A stretch of 64,000 bases of DNA from JADJNW01 sp964517145 (GCA_964517145.1 CAZFBN010000002.1:1-64000); one strand, 5' to 3'. Numbered from the stretch's first letter, positions 15,915 through 24,564 are shown. Notes: generated from the letters alone by a model not told the origin. Translations and numbers: made by a program.

Positions 15915-18356
15915 ATGAAAAAAACACGTATCATCCTGACGCTGGCAATCACTTGCCTTTGCAGTCTTATGTTCGCCCAACAAAATATGACATACCAAAC
16001 ACCGCCAAAAGCGATTGCCGATTTAGTAAACGCCGCACCGACGCCAGGGGTGAGCCTTAGCCCCGACAAGCAGTGGATTCTACTCTTGAGTTTGCCGAGT
16101 TTGCCATCTATCGAAGAAGTGGCACAGCCCGAACTACGCATCGCCGGTATTCGGATCAATCCAAAGACCAATGGTAGCAGCCGTGCCAACTCGTTTGATG
16201 GGTTGAAATTAAAATCCATTGCTACCGGAAAAGAAAGTGAGATTGCGGGTTTGCCCGCCAATGCTCGAATTGAAGAAGTGAACTGGTCGCCCAATGGTTC
16301 CAAAATTGCATTTGTCAATAGCGTGGAAAATGGAATTGAGCTGTGGACGATTGACGTAGCAACGGCTAGCGCCAAAAAACAAACAGACGCTGTTGTAAAC
16401 GATGCTATGGGAAGTGCCTACGAATGGATTGACAATCAGACTATTTTGTATAAATCTATTTTATCAAATAGAGCTGAAATGCCCAAAGAGCCAGCAGTGC
16501 CCAAAGGACCTGTTTTGCAGGCAAATGATGGCGATGTTGCGCCGGTGCGCACTTACCAGGATTTGCTAAAAAATCCTTACGACGAAAGTTTGTTTGAATA
16601 TTTTGCAATGGCGCAACTCCAATTGCTTCAGGTCAACACCGGCAAACATACGCCCTTTGGCACCGCTGGCATGCACACCAGCTTCAGCGTATCGCCCGAT
16701 GGCAATTATATTTTGCTCACCACGTTGAAAAAGCCTTTTTCTTATCTGGTGCCGTATTTTAATTTTCCACAGGAAGTGGCGTTGTATGATAAAGCAGGTA
16801 AAAAAATTCGCACCGTTGCGGATGTGCCATTGACAGAAAATTTGCCAAAAGGCTTCAATGCTGTGCGGGAAGGTCCACGCAATTTTACCTGGCGCGCCGA
16901 CATGCCCGCGATGCTATATTGGGTGGAAGCGCAAGATGGAGGCGACCCTAAGAAAAATGTGGAAATCCGGGATAAAATGTTTTACCTCGAAGCGCCTTTT
17001 ACCGATGCGGCAAAGGAAGGAATTGGGTTTAAATTGCGTTTCGGCGGCATTACCTGGGGCGACGGCAATCTTGCAATTGCCTCCGAGAGTTGGTGGGCAA
17101 CGCGTCAGCAAATCACCAGCAGTTGGAGCCCGAATCAGCCAACGGCTAAAACCATCCTTTTTGATCGTTCTTACGAAGACAGTTATAGCGACCCAGGTAG
17201 ATTTGAAACGCAGCGCAATCAGTATGGTCGCAATGTATTATTGACGGCTAACAATGGTAAAACGTTGTATCTAAACGGTTTAGGCGCATCGCCTGAAGGT
17301 AATCGCCCGTTTGTAGATGAATTTGACCTGACAACGAAAAAATCCAAGCGTTTGTGGCGTTCGGAAGCACCTTACTACGAAATTCCTTTTGGCATTTTGG
17401 ATTTAAAAAACAATACGGTACTGACACGCCGCGAGTCGGAAAAAGAAGTGCCCAATTACTTCATTCGCAACTGGAAAACAGGCAAACTCCAGCAATTAAC
17501 AAATTTTGACAATCCTTATAAAGCTTTAGAAGGGGTGTCAAAAGAATTGGTCAAGTACCAGCGCACCGATGGAGTAGAAATGACCGGAACACTCTATTTA
17601 CCAAAGGGTTATAACAAAGAAAAAGATGGACCGCTGCCGGTGTTTATGTGGGCGTACCCGCGTGAATTCAAGAGCGCGGACGCTGCCAGCCAGGTCACCA
17701 GTTCGCCCTACGAATTTATTCGCTTGAGCTGGGGATCGCCGATTTATTGGGTGGCGCAGGGGTACGCCGTGTTTGATAATTTCAGCATGCCCATCATTGG
17801 CGAAGGTGACAAGGAGCCGAACGAAACGTTTGTAGAACAATTGCAAATGAATGCGGAAGCCGCCGTGAATAAAATCGTGGGCATGGGTGTTGCCGACCGC
17901 AATCGCATTGCCGTAGGCGGGCACTCTTATGGGGCGTTTATGACGGCTAACTTGTTGGCACACACCAACTTATTCGCAGCCGGTATTGCTCGCAGTGGCG
18001 CTTACAATCGCACCTTGACGCCCTTTGGCTTTCAAAGTGAAGAGCGCACTTTCTGGGAAGCGCCCGACGTGTATGCAAAAATGTCGCCATTCTACTATGC
18101 CGATAAAATCAAGGAGCCTATCCTGCTGATTCATGGCGAAGCAGATAATAATTCCGGGACTTTCCCGATTCAGAGCGAACGGTTTTATGCTGCTTTGAAA
18201 GGACACGGCGCTACGGCTCGCCTCGTATTCCTGCCGCACGAAAGCCACGGCTACCGCGCCAAGGAATCGGTGATGCACATGCTGTGGGAAATGACCAGCT
18301 GGCTGGATAAGCACGTGAAAAACAAGGGCATGAGTGGCAAAGAGGTGAAGCCTTGA
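15915..18356 (+). CDS. S9 family serine peptidase (glutamyl endopeptidase-like)
   Basis: Secreted or periplasmic prolyl-oligopeptidase-fold peptidase of 813 residues. The signal peptide is MKKTRIILTLAITCLCSLMF with cleavage near AQQ. I start at ATG 15915 because the upstream in-frame extension lacks conservation and would bury the signal peptide. A beta-propeller covers about 60-560 and an alpha/beta hydrolase domain about 570-800. The catalytic triad is S671 (GGHSYGAF), D744 (GEADNNSG) and H778 (HESHGYR). Resemblance is greatest to the S9D group that includes plant chloroplast glutamyl endopeptidase. It is flanked by spacers and ends in a clear terminator, so it is monocistronic. Confidence 0.93.
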   Translation: MKKTRIILTLAITCLCSLMFAQQNMTYQTPPKAIADLVNAAPTPGVSLSPDKQWILLLSLPSLPSIEEVAQPELRIAGIRINPKTNGSSRANSFDGLKLKSIATGKESEIAGLPANARIEEVNWSPNGSKIAFVNSVENGIELWTIDVATASAKKQTDAVVNDAMGSAYEWIDNQTILYKSILSNRAEMPKEPAVPKGPVLQANDGDVAPVRTYQDLLKNPYDESLFEYFAMAQLQLLQVNTGKHTPFGTAGMHTSFSVSPDGNYILLTTLKKPFSYLVPYFNFPQEVALYDKAGKKIRTVADVPLTENLPKGFNAVREGPRNFTWRADMPAMLYWVEAQDGGDPKKNVEIRDKMFYLEAPFTDAAKEGIGFKLRFGGITWGDGNLAIASESWWATRQQITSSWSPNQPTAKTILFDRSYEDSYSDPGRFETQRNQYGRNVLLTANNGKTLYLNGLGASPEGNRPFVDEFDLTTKKSKRLWRSEAPYYEIPFGILDLKNNTVLTRRESEKEVPNYFIRNWKTGKLQQLTNFDNPYKALEGVSKELVKYQRTDGVEMTGTLYLPKGYNKEKDGPLPVFMWAYPREFKSADAASQVTSSPYEFIRLSWGSPIYWVAQGYAVFDNFSMPIIGEGDKEPNETFVEQLQMNAEAAVNKIVGMGVADRNRIAVGGHSYGAFMTANLLAHTNLFAAGIARSGAYNRTLTPFGFQSEERTFWEAPDVYAKMSPFYYADKIKEPILLIHGEADNNSGTFPIQSERFYAALKGHGATARLVFLPHESHGYRAKESVMHMLWEMTSWLDKHVKNKGMSGKEVKP

Positions 18357-18385
18357 CCCATTGATCAATAAAAAAAGTTAAAATG

Positions 18386-18426
18386 AAGAGCAGTCCTGAT
18401 TTTGTCGGTACTGCTCTTTATTTTTT
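18386..18426 (+). terminator. Rho-independent terminator of the S9 peptidase gene
   Basis: Perfect 9-base-pair stem AAGAGCAGT / ACTGCTCTT (18386-18394 with 18410-18418), 15-base loop, then TATTTTTT. Confidence 0.85.
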
Positions 18427-18569
18427 GCAGCGTTGTTGAGGTGTAAATTTTAGAAAATAGCTTCCTCTGTTACTCACCACTGGAGTAAGCATTGTAAAAG
18501 CCTCCTTGCAGACGTTTGAAATGACTATAAACCGGTTTTCAAAAAAATTAATCGAAGCGAAAAAGCATG

Positions 18570-18893
18570 TTAAGCGACCGATTCCTTCGGTTGCTCCAGG
18601 AAAGAATTTACTGCTGCCACGGTGTTTTTAATCTTATCATAATCAATGCTGTAATGAATAAACTTACCGTCGCGCTCGGTTTTTACCAACCCGGCATTGC
18701 GCAAAATACGCAGATGCTGCGAGGTGATAGACTGCTCCAGATTGAGCGTGTTGTAAATTTTGTTCACATTGATCATGTCATTCTGGTCAATAAATTCAAG
18801 GATTTTCAAGCGCAGCGGATGCGCAATGGCGCGCAAAATGTCAGAAGATTCTTGTAGCTGATCGTGGTTAATGTTAACCTTTGCCTTTCTCAT
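18570..18893 (-). CDS. ArsR-type winged-helix regulator without cysteines (paralogue 1)
   Basis: Small DNA-binding protein of 107 residues with the ArsR/SmtB winged-helix fold (about 15-95): ILRAIAHPLRLKILEFID, recognition helix region LEQSITSQHLRILRNAGLV, and the beta-wing TERDGKFIHYSID. There is no cysteine at all, so the classical arsenic/cadmium site in helix 3 (CxC) is absent; a different ligand or redox-independent regulation is implied. It is a close relative of the gene at 19211-19549 on the same strand, but a terminator lies between them. No metal transporter or resistance gene is adjacent, so its targets are unknown. Confidence 0.88.
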   Translation of the reverse strand: MRKAKVNINHDQLQESSDILRAIAHPLRLKILEFIDQNDMINVNKIYNTLNLEQSITSQHLRILRNAGLVKTERDGKFIHYSIDYDKIKNTVAAVNSFLEQPKESVA

Positions 18894-19110
18894 AGTTTTA
18901 TAATTTGTGTGTAGTTATGAAATAAAGAAGCAAATATGCGTTTTTTTTTGTTTTCTCCAAAACAAACAAAAAAAGAACAGGCAACTTCATCGTTTTTTCA
19001 ACAATGCTTGCATGCTCATTTTTTTTTAATCAATTTTTAATCAGAAATGAACAGGTGCAAACCTGTCCTTTCGCCTTTAAAAATTGACTTTTCCCAGCCT
19101 CCGTGTAGTT

Positions 19111-19158
19111 TTGGAAAAAACAAAAAGCTGTGAAGCGTCCTACCCCTCACAGCTTTTT
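19111..19158 (-). terminator. Terminator of the upstream ArsR-type gene
   Basis: Read on the minus strand: a perfect 12-base-pair stem (19147-19158 with 19122-19133; core AAAGCTGTGA) with a 13-base loop, followed by TTTTTGTTTTTT. It ends the transcript of the 19211-19549 gene, so the two ArsR paralogues are probably separate transcription units. The remainder of the 18894-19210 spacer is AT-rich and should contain the promoter of the first paralogue. Confidence 0.85.
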
Positions 19159-19210
19159 TGCTTGGACTGATGCGAAAATAAACAATATTTAGAAAAACTC
19201 CAAGTTTTTT

Positions 19211-19549
19211 TTACGCAGCCAATTCTTCTACCAAACGAGCGATCTGAGCCAAACGGTCTTGATCCAGTGAATAGTGGATAAATTTGCCCTGACGCTCGGT
19301 GATAACGACACCTGCACGGCGCAGGATAGCCAGGTGCTGAGACGCTACCGACTGCTCCAGGCGCAGCTTGATGTAAATGTCCGTCACGGTCATGTGTCCG
19401 TGTTCTTCCAGTAAGTCAACGATGCGCTGACGCAACTTGTGGTTAATGGCACGTAGTACCAGTACCGCTTTGCGCAACTCCGCATAATCCAGTTCTACAT
19501 TATTCTTCCCTTTTTTCAGAACAATGCCTTCATTTTTTTGCTTTCTCAT
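19211..19549 (-). CDS. ArsR-type winged-helix regulator without cysteines (paralogue 2)
   Basis: Regulator of 112 residues with the same fold as its neighbour at 18570-18893: VLRAINHKLRQRIVDLLEEH, LEQSVASQHLAILRRAGVV and TERQGKFIHYSLDQ. The motifs LEQS, SQHL, ILR and GKFIHYS are shared with the neighbour, so a tandem duplication followed by divergence is likely. Like its neighbour it has no cysteine. I start at ATG 19549 (MRKQKNEG); an in-frame ATG further upstream would add 22 unconserved residues. A possible -7 box lies about 120 bases upstream. Confidence 0.88.
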   Translation of the reverse strand: MRKQKNEGIVLKKGKNNVELDYAELRKAVLVLRAINHKLRQRIVDLLEEHGHMTVTDIYIKLRLEQSVASQHLAILRRAGVVITERQGKFIHYSLDQDRLAQIARLVEELAA

Positions 19550-19664
19550 AAGAATGTTGTTTTTAATTGAATGTGAATTTAATGATCGCGTTTCAAATAC
19601 CATACCAAAAATCAATTTTGGGAAACGCTAAATCGGTTTAATCCGTAAAATTTTGTTTATTAGG

Positions 19665-19672
19665 CAAAAATA
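19665..19672 (-). promoter_or_regulatory. Possible Bacteroidota -7 box for ArsR paralogue 2
   Basis: TATTTTTG on the minus strand fits TAnnTTTG. No convincing -33 TTTG at 19-21 bases upstream was found, so this is tentative. Confidence 0.3.
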
Positions 19673-19740
19673 CAAAAAATTATTTACAAAATAAAAATAT
19701 CCTATATATCAAATAACGTAAAATATATCAATCCATTGTT

Positions 19741-20385
19741 TTAAATTTCTAACTCGTCAAAAATCACGTCCAATTCTTCAAACGATTTGTATCCTATTTT
19801 TTCTTCTCCTTCTCCTTTGACGTACAAACCAGAAAAAAGTAACATATTTTCCATCTCTTTTAACACTTCTAATTGCAAATCAATCCCCAACACTATCGGA
19901 AAATTTTCAAAAAGTTTTGTTAAAGTGCCTTCGGATAACGGATTATTTGCATTTAATAGTGCCCAATCGATATTATTTTTATAAAAATTTAACACAAAAA
20001 ATTGTACAAAGGGCTGCCAGGATTCAAGTATAGACGTCAAATTTTCGAGGGTCGTTGTATGTTCTATTATAATTTCTTTCAATACAGGCACAGTAAGCTG
20101 CCAATCAATCACCGTTTCTACCGGCGTCAACATGCCCAATTGCACCGCATCGAGCTGAAATTTTTCAACCGCTTCCCGAATTTCATAGGCTTCCGCCAAC
20201 TCAAATGCGCCTACAATCTGCACGCCGTCCACCCATTCGCGGATGGCGCTTACTTTCTGTGGCTCGATGTAATTTTGAGACGAAGGTTCAAAATCAAACA
20301 GCAACCACTTCACTTCCCGCGCAGCAAAGTAGCGCGCATCGGTTAAATTGGTAATTGGACCAGCTAAAACCTTTGTTTTCAACAT
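19741..20385 (-). CDS. Degenerate TrpF-like (beta/alpha)8 barrel protein
   Basis: Protein of 214 residues that follows the plan of phosphoribosylanthranilate isomerase: an N-terminal strand and GITN-like motif (AGPITNLTDARYFA), a YIEPQKVSAIREW stretch matching the YVxPEKV region, and LDAVQLGM matching LDxVQLHG. The catalytic cysteine of the family KICGI/KFCG motif is missing (KTKVLAGPITN), and the phosphate-binding glycine loop near the C-terminus is weak (FSGLYVKGEGEEKIGYK). It is unlikely to be a working PRA isomerase. No other tryptophan gene is nearby. It is divergently arranged with the ATL gene, and its start is only 57 bases away. Function unknown; a ligand-binding or structural role is inference. 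Confidence 0.75.
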   Translation of the reverse strand: MLKTKVLAGPITNLTDARYFAAREVKWLLFDFEPSSQNYIEPQKVSAIREWVDGVQIVGAFELAEAYEIREAVEKFQLDAVQLGMLTPVETVIDWQLTVPVLKEIIIEHTTTLENLTSILESWQPFVQFFVLNFYKNNIDWALLNANNPLSEGTLTKLFENFPIVLGIDLQLEVLKEMENMLLFSGLYVKGEGEEKIGYKSFEELDVIFDELEI

Positions 20386-20441
20386 TTATGATAGAAATTT
20401 TTTATTTTACAATTGTTCAACCAATGGCAAAAGTAATAAAT

Positions 20442-20768
20442 ATGAATTCGGAAAACTATTTTGAAAAGGTATTTGAAATTGCACGACAAGTGCCGCATGG
20501 GCGGGTGACTACTTATGGTGCCATTGCAGATTATTTGGCGCTGGGTGCCGCACGAATGGTGGGTTGGGCGCTGAATCATTGCCAGGCGGGTGACGGCGTG
20601 CCTGCGCATCGGGTGGTGAATCGAAAAGGCGAGCTCAGTGGCAGGCATCATTTCAATCCGCCTTCGCTTATGCAAACGCTGCTGGAACAAGAGGGCGTAG
20701 AAGTAGCGGATGACAAAGTGAAAGATTTTGATCGGCTTTTCTGGCATCCGCAGGAATTAGAGAACTAG
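20442..20768 (+). CDS. Alkyltransferase-like protein (ATL)
   Basis: Small protein of 108 residues homologous to the DNA-binding half of O6-alkylguanine transferases (PHGRVTTYGAIADYLALG, then ARMVGWALN). The acceptor cysteine is replaced by alanine: PAHRV with A55. Known ATL proteins bind O6-alkylguanine, flip the base and hand the lesion to nucleotide excision repair instead of repairing it themselves. The length matches the ATL1-type family. I take ATG 20442 (MNSENYFEKVFEIARQ) as start; ATG 20424 is possible. Its codons and context look native. It complements the catalytic Ogt at 10880-11371. Confidence 0.88.
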   Translation: MNSENYFEKVFEIARQVPHGRVTTYGAIADYLALGAARMVGWALNHCQAGDGVPAHRVVNRKGELSGRHHFNPPSLMQTLLEQEGVEVADDKVKDFDRLFWHPQELEN

Positions 20769-20797
20769 CGTGCAAAAGACTGCGCGAAAAGGGCTTG

Positions 20798-21865
20798 CTA
20801 CACTTGAAAGTTTAACAAAAAATCTCTGATAAGTTGATCGAATCGGGCGTGGTCGCCAAAGTGAAATTGCACCTGCACGGGCAGCGCAAAAACCGGTAAT
20901 TGATGCGTTTTCAAAAAATTGTAATGCAACTCCAGGCGCGTGGCGTCTTTCTCCGTTGTGAGAATAATTTTCTTTTGACCTTGCAATTGCTCAAATGAAC
21001 GCTTTAGCTCTTGCATATCATCGGCTGTAAAAAAATGGTGGTCTTCAAATTCAAGCAAAGTGAGTCTTTCCACTTTTTCTTGCAAATGAGCGACCAGGTA
21101 ATCTGTGCGAGCGATGGCACAAATTACCACCACTTGCCAATCTTCCTGTAAATCAGCCATTAACGCAGTATTAAAAATAAAATATGGCTGACCATATTCA
21201 TAATAAGAAAAGAAAACCTGCTGATGCGGGAAAGGCTTGATTTCGTTGAGCAATTGAGTGCGTTCGTTATCAGACAAAGTAGGCGGGCATTTCGTCACAA
21301 CAATCACATCTGCCCGTTTGTAAGAAGCACGCCATTCGCGTAAGCGCCCGGACGGCAGCAGCCAATCGCGGGTGAAAGGGTGGCTGTATTCTGTTAATAA
21401 AACATTCAAACCTGGCGTCACCGAACGATGTTGAAACGCATCGTCTAATAAAACAATTTGAGTATCAGGCACTTCCGACAACAAGCGTGGAATGGCAAAA
21501 GCCCGGCTTTCGGCAACTGCTACGGTTAAATCTGGAAATTTTCGCTTAAACTGAAGCGGCTCATCGCCTATTTGCTCGGCAGTAGAGTGCGGCTGCGCCA
21601 TCAGATAGCCCTGCGTTTTTCGACCATAGCCACGGCTCAGCGTCGCGATATTGACATAATCTTTGAGCAATCGAATCAAATACTCGATGTGAGGGGTTTT
21701 TCCTGCGCCGCCTACCGATAAATTTCCTACGGAAATGGTTGGAATGTTAAATTTTACACTTTTTAACATGCCTGTCCGATAAAAAAAATCGCGTCCGCTC
21801 ACCCCAAGCCCATACAACAAAGAAAAAGGAAGCAGCAGTATTTTTACAATGATATTTTGTACCAT
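20798..21865 (-). CDS. lpxK: Tetraacyldisaccharide 4'-kinase LpxK
   Basis: Inner-membrane kinase of 355 residues that phosphorylates the 4-prime position of the lipid A disaccharide, the sixth step of the Raetz pathway. The N-terminal membrane-associated helix (IIVKILLLPFSLLYGLGVSG) is followed by the P-loop, which reads VGNLSVGGAGKTPHIEYLI. Other family features are the GYGRK loop (LSRGYGRKT), the GDEP motif (QIGDEPLQFKRKFP) and LLDDAFQHR with its DD pair. Length is typical. It indicates a Gram-negative envelope with lipid A. Convergent with the ATL gene across 29 bases, with no terminator seen between them. Confidence 0.96.
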   Translation of the reverse strand: MVQNIIVKILLLPFSLLYGLGVSGRDFFYRTGMLKSVKFNIPTISVGNLSVGGAGKTPHIEYLIRLLKDYVNIATLSRGYGRKTQGYLMAQPHSTAEQIGDEPLQFKRKFPDLTVAVAESRAFAIPRLLSEVPDTQIVLLDDAFQHRSVTPGLNVLLTEYSHPFTRDWLLPSGRLREWRASYKRADVIVVTKCPPTLSDNERTQLLNEIKPFPHQQVFFSYYEYGQPYFIFNTALMADLQEDWQVVVICAIARTDYLVAHLQEKVERLTLLEFEDHHFFTADDMQELKRSFEQLQGQKKIILTTEKDATRLELHYNFLKTHQLPVFALPVQVQFHFGDHARFDQLIRDFLLNFQV

Positions 21866-22255
21866 AATAACTCGTTAGCAGTGCTATTTGCAAGGAGAAC
21901 GCCTGGCAAAAGTAAGTAGTTTTAAAAACCTAATTTTGATTGTAAAATATAAAAGCCTTCTAGGAGCTGTACTCAAAATTCAATTTTGTATTTTCAGCAA
22001 AAAAAGTGTTATTTTACGAGTGTGAACCTAGTTGTTTGCCAAATCGTTTTAACCCCAGTACATGGATGTTTGAAGCGCATAAGGAGTTGAGTATTTTTTA
22101 TTATTTATTGGACGTTTTTTGAATTGAAAATGCTCAATTACTTATAGGTATGACCAGGATTTGGCTGTGATAAGCATTGCCTCAATTGACTCCAAACGAA
22201 AAGGTATTTTTCACAATAAAAATCAGTTGCTTCGCTTTTTCTAATTCTGAATTTT
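21866..22255. other. AT-rich spacer between lpxK and the GH3-family gene
   Basis: These 390 bases between two divergent genes show no coding sequence, no tandem repeat and no strong hairpin. Promoters for both genes are expected here, but none could be assigned with confidence. Confidence 0.5.
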
Positions 22256-23782
22256 ATGCGGAAACTAGTCAATCAGGTTTTTCGTTGGTATCTGCAACAA
22301 AGGTACAAAGATTTACAGCGGACGATACAGCATCCGGCTGAGACGCAACAAGCGCTGCTCCGACAATTGATTGAAGCAACAAAGCATACAGAATGGGGGA
22401 AAAGTTATAACTACCGCAGCATTCGCACACCTGAAGATTTTGCGGCGCAAGTGCCTTTGCAAGATTACGATAGCCTGAAACCTTACATTCGGCGCATGAT
22501 GCACGGCGAAAAAGACGTGCTGTGGGGCGGGCAGGTGCGCTGGTTTTCTAAATCATCGGGCACCACCAGCGACAAAAGTAAATTCATACCGGTTTCAACT
22601 CAAAATTTTAAAGAATGCCATATTCGCGGTACCTGGGACACCATGACCCTGTTTTATCACAATCGCCCCGATGCGCGGCAATTTGAATTGAAAAGCATGG
22701 TGATGGGAGGAAGTTTGGCAAAATTTGAACCCTATCCGAATACCTTGGTCGGTGACGTTTCGGCGATTATGATTCAACACATGCCGGTGATTGGGCGTCC
22801 ATTCTACACGCCAGATCGCAAAACAGCGCTACTGTCAGAATGGGAAACTAAACTAGAATTGTTGGCGCAAAGTGCTATAAATGAGCCAAATGTGGTAATG
22901 ATCGGGGGTGTACCTACCTGGACAGTTGTGCTATTTCGACGTATGTTGGAATTGACAGGCAAGAAAAATATACTGGAAATTTGGCCCAATTTTCAAGTGT
23001 ATATTCACGGTGGGGTAAGTTTCATGCCTTATAAAAAACAATTTGAAGAATTTTTCCCTTCAGAGCATGTAAGTTATCAGGAAATTTACAATGCATCAGA
23101 AGGATATTTTGCAGTGCAAGATGATTTCAAGGTAGAAGACATGTTGCTACTGTTGAATAATGGCGTGTATTATGAATTTTTACCGATGGAAGAATGGGAC
23201 AAAGAATATCCCAAAGCCGTACCCCTTTGGGAAGTCAAAGCTGGTAAAAATTATGCGATGGTCATCAGCACCAATTCTGGCTTGTGGCGCTACACACCAG
23301 GCGACACGGTGATATTTACTTCTACTAACCCTTATAAAATTCGCATTACGGGTCGTACCAAACAATTTGTAAACGCCTTTGGCGAAGAGGTCATGGTAGA
23401 AAACACCGATAAAGCATTGGCAGAAACCTGCGGGCAGCTCGATGCCATCGTGACGGATTACACCGTTGCACCCATTTATTTCAGCGGCACCGGCAAAGGT
23501 GGGCACGAATGGCTCATCGAATTTGAAAAACCACCACACGATTTGGATCATTTTACAACCAAGCTCGATATCAATCTGCAAAAACTCAATTCTGACTATG
23601 AAGCCAAACGCTACCGTAGCATGGCATTGGAGCGGCTGCGGCTGCGACCTGTTCCACACGGCACTTTCCTCAGTTGGCTGCGCTCCAAAGGCAAACTTGG
23701 CGGACAGCATAAGGTACCTCGCCTCGCCAATCATCGCAAATATGTAGAAGAAATACTCGGTTTGTTGGAAGAACGAGTGTAA
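22256..23782 (+). CDS. GH3-family acyl-adenylating protein
   Basis: Protein of 508 residues related to the plant GH3 auxin/jasmonate amido synthetases, members of the ANL adenylate-forming superfamily. The ATP-binding P-loop is SSGTTSDKSKFIPVS (plant form SSGTTSGKxK); other motifs are YNASEGYFAVQ (the YxxSEG region that binds the adenylate) and LWRYTPGDTVIFT, with TGRTKQFVNAFGEEV at the hinge to the C-terminal domain. Bacterial members are common in Bacteroidota, often of unknown substrate; conjugation of an amino acid to a carboxylic acid is the likely chemistry. No neighbour points to a pathway. Length and motifs are intact, so it is probably functional. Confidence 0.9.
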   Translation: MRKLVNQVFRWYLQQRYKDLQRTIQHPAETQQALLRQLIEATKHTEWGKSYNYRSIRTPEDFAAQVPLQDYDSLKPYIRRMMHGEKDVLWGGQVRWFSKSSGTTSDKSKFIPVSTQNFKECHIRGTWDTMTLFYHNRPDARQFELKSMVMGGSLAKFEPYPNTLVGDVSAIMIQHMPVIGRPFYTPDRKTALLSEWETKLELLAQSAINEPNVVMIGGVPTWTVVLFRRMLELTGKKNILEIWPNFQVYIHGGVSFMPYKKQFEEFFPSEHVSYQEIYNASEGYFAVQDDFKVEDMLLLLNNGVYYEFLPMEEWDKEYPKAVPLWEVKAGKNYAMVISTNSGLWRYTPGDTVIFTSTNPYKIRITGRTKQFVNAFGEEVMVENTDKALAETCGQLDAIVTDYTVAPIYFSGTGKGGHEWLIEFEKPPHDLDHFTTKLDINLQKLNSDYEAKRYRSMALERLRLRPVPHGTFLSWLRSKGKLGGQHKVPRLANHRKYVEEILGLLEERV

Positions 23783-24117
23783 AGGTGCAAAAAAGTAATT
23801 TTGTATTTTATTAATCATATCCACACAACAACAATCGGAACACGGACGCCATGGATGAATGCTGCAATTTCGCATGTTTCTTTGTAGTCTGCGTTCCTAT
23901 TCCACTGCACAATTGTAGTAAATGAGCACGGATAAAATGGCTGGGATCGGTCTTAATTGTTTTTTTTGCCAAATTGTCACATTCTTTTATTTTTTTTTGC
24001 CAAAATGGCACGCTAAAAACTTGGCTTTTCTGAAAAAAAGTCGTAAAGGATGCGTTGGTACAAGAGTTGATTATCATAGGATGTAATTCAAAACAAAAAT
24101 TAAAAAAGAATTAAACC
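23783..24117. other. Regulatory spacer upstream of the hsp20 genes
   Basis: These 335 bases hold a weak copy of the GCGGAT-type repeat (23832-23860), then T-runs with two inverted repeats (listed separately), then an A-rich leader to the first hsp20 gene. No coding sequence is seen. Confidence 0.55.
23967..24010 (+). promoter_or_regulatory. Paired TGCCA-N3-TGNCA inverted repeats upstream of hsp20
   Basis: Site 1 is TGCCAAATTGTCA (23967-23979) and site 2 is TGCCAAAATGGCA (23998-24010), a perfect 5-3-5 palindrome. Each follows a run of at least seven T. Their starts are 31 bases apart, almost exactly three DNA turns, so both face the same side. A candidate operator for stress control of the hsp20 pair; no known regulator is assigned. 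Confidence 0.5.
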
Positions 24118-24564
24118 ATGATGATCGTTAATGTAAGACCTCGTACCAGAGGCGTTCGCTTTTACAACCCTGTATTTGACGGGTTTCTGCGTGATTTTCT
24201 CCGCGATGAGGCAGCTGTAAAAACGACAACTGCGACATTCAATCCAAATGTAAATGTATTGGAAACAGCAGATGCTTTTAAAATTGAAGTAGCTGCGCCG
24301 GGTTTTGACAAAACGGATTTCACTGTAAGTACAGAGAAAGAGATGCTGATCATTGCCGCTAAGAAAGAAAAAAACGATGAACAAAACGGTACTTTGCGCC
24401 GGAAAGAATTCGCTTACAATGCGTTTGAACGTACGTTCCGCTTGCCTGAAATGATTGAGCTTGAAGCAATCGAAGCCAACTACCTCAATGGAATTTTGAC
24501 GGTAACATTGCCGAAAAAAGAAGTGGCGAAGGCGCAACCAGCGAAAAAAATCGAAATCGCTTAG
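24118..24564 (+). CDS. Hsp20/alpha-crystallin small heat-shock protein 1
   Basis: ATP-independent holdase chaperone of 148 residues. The alpha-crystallin domain (about 42-135) starts with FNPNVNVLETADAFKIEVAA and includes PGFDKTDFTV and the beta-8/9 region FERTFRLPEMIELEAIEANY, with the family signature LNGILTVTLPKKE. The C-terminal I-x-I/V anchor is not obvious (AKKIEIA holds IEIA, which may serve). The N-terminus contains the Bacteroidota-typical FYNPVFDGFLRDFL. It is followed after 135 bases by a paralogue on the same strand; the spacing leaves room for a second promoter but a common terminator after the second gene suggests co-transcription. Confidence 0.95.
   Translation: MMIVNVRPRTRGVRFYNPVFDGFLRDFLRDEAAVKTTTATFNPNVNVLETADAFKIEVAAPGFDKTDFTVSTEKEMLIIAAKKEKNDEQNGTLRRKEFAYNAFERTFRLPEMIELEAIEANYLNGILTVTLPKKEVAKAQPAKKIEIA

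Noticed and set aside
15597..15998. Possible gene on the minus strand between the cyclase and S9 peptidase genes
   Set aside because: It runs across the signal peptide of the peptidase, lacks coding character and has no recognisable domain.
23180..23875. Minus-strand open frame of 231 codons opposite the GH3-family gene
   Set aside because: The plus-strand gene is certain; the opposite frame shows no family resemblance and crosses the gene end.
24006..24023. Sigma-54 promoter before hsp20 (TGGCACG ... TTGG)
   Set aside because: The spacing between the GG and GC-like elements is wrong and the -12 GC is missing. The TGGCA is better explained as half of a palindrome.
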